This document shows, piece by piece, positions 5,665-7,066 of a stretch of DNA of 7,066 nt. Position 1 is the first letter of the stretch; each line of letters begins with the position of its first letter. Below the pieces are notes generated by a model, which saw nothing but the letters and a program-made list of their open reading frames with translations, ran no database searches and was not told where the DNA came from. The stretch is taken from the NCBI GenBank assembly GCA_002501855.1, contig DAOM01000244.1, positions 1-7,066 on the forward strand, written 5' to 3'. Both the position numbers and the translations under genes were made by a program. This stretch comes from Candidatus Nitrosopolaris nunavutensis (GTDB lineage Archaea > Thermoproteota > Nitrososphaeria > Nitrososphaerales > Nitrososphaeraceae).

Positions 5665-6357
5665 TTGGACATTGCGTTGCGTGCTGGGAAGAACAGTTCG
5701 TGGCCGAAAAAGTCTTCGTTATTAATGTCAAATAATAATAATAATATGAGATGGTTGATTGCAGTTGTACTCCTATCTAACATCCATCTTCTCAAAGCGT
5801 TCATCATCGCAGATGAGATTTCGCCAAGTAGTCCTGCTGCTTATTCTTTAGTTCTTGTGAGTAATCATTTTGTACTTTTTAAACGTAGTACGTTAAAGAA
5901 ACTTCATTGCTATCGCCAATATCGTCATGTTAAGTCACCAAGCTACGAATGGACCATTCCCTACTGTCCAGATGAATTTTTTTTGTGTATATTACAGGAA
6001 CGAGTGCACAAGAAATCGGAATTAAGAGTCATTTTAGTAGGAGAACGAGTTTTCGCTGCTGAAATAGATTCTCATTCTAATATCAATGCACAGGATGATT
6101 TGCATAGGAGTCCAATAGTTGACCTTCCGAAGAAACCTATTCAACTGGACGATGTGACTACCGATGGTTGCCTCAAGATTATGAAAACTCTTGACCTTAA
6201 GTACGGAGCTATCGATCTTATTTTGGATCTGAAAGACCAGGTACATTTTCTGGAGATTAATCCAACCGGTGAATGGTGTTGGATTGAGCATCAAACTAAT
6301 CTGCCCATAACTGACGCTATGGTAGAATTAATAGGAAACCTTGCATCACTCACGTAA
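5665..6357 (+). CDS. Truncated ATP-grasp enzyme, graspetide (MvdC/MvdD-like) ligase remnant
   Basis: This frame of 230 codons opens at TTG 5665, with ATGs at 5725 and 5746. The C-terminal half matches the RimK-type ATP-grasp fold of graspetide ligases, which make omega-ester or omega-amide links in ribosomal peptides. It shows ILQERVHKKSELRVILVGERVFAAEI at 109-134 (E112, E119, R121), a DDLHR version of the usual DWRR at 144-148, LDLKYGAIDLIL at 176-187 (D184), and HFLEINPTGEWCWIEHQTNLPI at 194-215 with metal ligands E197 and N199. N39-I52 resembles the NK.LQL..A.EIG helix. The protein is about 100 residues shorter than the roughly 320-330 usual: the N-terminal pre-ATP-grasp domain is absent, and the central segment around the ATP-binding lysine is compressed (K78/K79 at best). 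DEFFL at 103-107, encoded over a run of eight T, looks like an insertion. No precursor peptide or transporter is visible nearby. It is most likely a decayed or non-functional remnant with an open frame. Confidence 0.7.
   Translation: MDIALRAGKNSSWPKKSSLLMSNNNNNMRWLIAVVLLSNIHLLKAFIIADEISPSSPAAYSLVLVSNHFVLFKRSTLKKLHCYRQYRHVKSPSYEWTIPYCPDEFFLCILQERVHKKSELRVILVGERVFAAEIDSHSNINAQDDLHRSPIVDLPKKPIQLDDVTTDGCLKIMKTLDLKYGAIDLILDLKDQVHFLEINPTGEWCWIEHQTNLPITDAMVELIGNLASLT
5729..5745 (+). repeat. AAT trinucleotide microsatellite, five units
   Basis: Five AAT units, encoding Asn23-Asn27 of the ATP-grasp frame, lie exactly between the two candidate ATG starts at 5725 and 5746. Because the unit is three bases long, slippage would change only the Asn count, not the frame. 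Confidence 0.6.
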
Positions 6358-6469
6358 TCTTCTCATGTATAAAGCCGCTCTCTTTTGTAGTTCGTGAAGT
6401 TTTTAATTCTAACGGTAGCCCTCAATTTCGATGCGGCCATTGCTAACGATGCTCAAACATTGAGCAGAT

Positions 6470-6703
6470 TTGCAGTTGTTCTTCAGGTTTCCGGTTCGGT
6501 ATTATCAATTTTACAATTGCGAATTGTCAGTTAAAGTAGTTTCGGTTGCAATTTGCATCGTGCCACTTTTGGTGTTTTTGTGGAATCTAATGAATCTAAT
6601 GAATCGAAACCACATAATTTCCGTGTCTACAAATATTGCCGCAAATGGAGAACCTGTTTCAAATCATTTTCATAAACCTGTGACAATAGAAACCAAATTA
6701 TAA
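6470..6703 (+). CDS. Doubtful small single-span membrane ORF
   Basis: This 77-codon frame starts at TTG 6470. It has an aromatic, basic N-terminus, a hydrophobic segment VVSVAICIVPLLVFLW at about 23-38, a duplicated Asn-Leu-Met caused by a DNA tandem repeat, and a polar tail of about 35 residues. No ATG start, ribosome site or TATA box is well placed, and I recognise no family. It may be random, or a scrap of an older gene in this decaying stretch. Confidence 0.2.
   Translation: MQLFFRFPVRYYQFYNCELSVKVVSVAICIVPLLVFLWNLMNLMNRNHIISVSTNIAANGEPVSNHFHKPVTIETKL
6583..6605 (+). repeat. 9-bp tandem repeat, about 2.6 copies
   Basis: GAATCTAAT occurs at 6583-6591 and again at 6592-6600, followed by GAATC at 6601-6605. 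It is a short replication-slippage type repeat with no evident function. Confidence 0.55.
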
Positions 6704-6772
6704 TATTACAATTGTCTGGGTTGATTTTCGAGAAAATACCTATTAAGTTCAAGTAAGAAAACAAAGGAAGCC

Positions 6773-7066
6773 ATGTTAGGTCACGCAAACATCATATTCT
6801 TAGTTCCCATTTCAATCTCGTTATTGGTAGTTGCGTATCCGATTTTAACATATGCTTCGCCTGTTCCTCATTCCCTCTCCATTCCTCTGTTAGCAAACAA
6901 CCAGGATATCAGAACCAACGAGAATAATCCGACAACCATCAACCTTACAGTGAGTGGAAATGTACAAAACACAAGATTGGAATTTCATATATTAACAGAC
7001 CCACGACATGGTTTATTAGAAGGTGAACCAAAAGCAACCAGTTCGAACTCTGCAAAGATAGTGTAC
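6773..7066 (+). CDS. Secreted surface protein with cadherin/Ig-like repeat, 3' end outside window
   Basis: The frame starts at ATG 6773 and stays open for 98 codons to the window end, so only the N-terminus is visible. A weak purine-rich AAAGGAAG ends two bases before the ATG. Residues 7-25 (IIFLVPISISLLVVAYPIL) form a signal-peptide core with likely cleavage after TYA at 26-28. The mature part has a Pro/Asn-rich linker, then NNPTTINLTVSGNVQNTRLEFHILTDPRHGLLEG from about 51 to 84, then SAKIVY. This is the pattern of tandem bacterial cadherin/Ig-like repeats (I.L...D.....L.F.I...P.HG.L...., then V.YTP). Such repeats usually occur in series in long adhesin-like or S-layer-associated proteins, so the full gene is probably large. 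The substrate or partner is unknown. Confidence 0.8.
   Translation, partial: MLGHANIIFLVPISISLLVVAYPILTYASPVPHSLSIPLLANNQDIRTNENNPTTINLTVSGNVQNTRLEFHILTDPRHGLLEGEPKATSSNSAKIVY

Larger units (their letters stand above)
6358..6772. other. Intergenic stretch without a firm gene
   Basis: No recognised gene occupies these 415 bases. A 77-codon frame at 6470-6703 opens at TTG with a stop only two codons upstream. It encodes one hydrophobic segment (residues 22-43) and no family motif. A 9-bp tandem repeat lies at 6583-6605. AT-rich blocks at 6695-6709 and 6734-6746 could hold the promoter of the gene starting at 6773. I saw no tRNA, riboswitch or inverted-repeat element. Confidence 0.5.

Noticed and set aside
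6034..6294. Minus-strand frame of 86 codons
   Set aside because: Antisense to the conserved ATP-grasp half, whose motifs are clear on the plus strand.
1..7066. CRISPR array, tRNA, rRNA, insertion sequence or integrase
   Set aside because: I looked for regularly spaced repeats, cloverleaf arms, terminal inverted repeats and transposase motifs and found none.

Overview
The window reads as an accessory stretch of an archaeal chromosome, most likely an ammonia-oxidising Nitrososphaerales thaumarchaeon. This is inference. It rests on AT-rich TATA-like boxes placed just upstream of start codons with very short or no leaders, the scarcity of strong Shine-Dalgarno sequences, and a polytopic membrane protein and a WW-motif protein family whose style I associate with that group. 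No rRNA, tRNA or core marker gene is present to confirm it.

Layout. 1-553 has no convincing gene; it holds a perfect 14-bp palindrome, a tiny open frame and a long-spaced inverted repeat. 554-3469 is a minus-strand tandem array of four homologous genes, read 3469 to 554. All share a Trp-rich N-terminal motif (W...WW.W), and most share a VWFL-G-GG / SIPAG core, a DGYW motif and a G.H..H C-terminal strand. Only the first-transcribed copy (2732-3469) has a signal peptide. The third (1186-1851) is very divergent, and the last (554-1141) has lost all four cysteines of the secreted version. 3470-3761 is a divergent promoter region. 3762-5105 encodes a membrane protein with about ten transmembrane segments and a charged cytosolic tail.

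5106-6772 looks like decaying DNA. A gene at 5148-5538 is broken by a frameshift near 5436; its C-terminus resembles the C-terminal strand motif of the four-gene array. It is followed by an N-terminally truncated ATP-grasp enzyme (5665-6357) whose C-terminal half closely resembles graspetide (microviridin-type) peptide ligases. About 415 bp then carry no firm gene. At 6773 a secreted protein begins and runs off the window end; its visible part has a signal peptide and the start of a cadherin/Ig-like repeat, so it is probably a large surface protein.

How they work together. The signal peptides, disulfide-type cysteines and surface repeats point to cell-envelope or extracellular functions. The sequence does not show a pathway linking the genes. 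The most notable points are the four-paralog array with changing localisation signals and cysteines, and the remnant of a peptide-modifying ATP-grasp enzyme.
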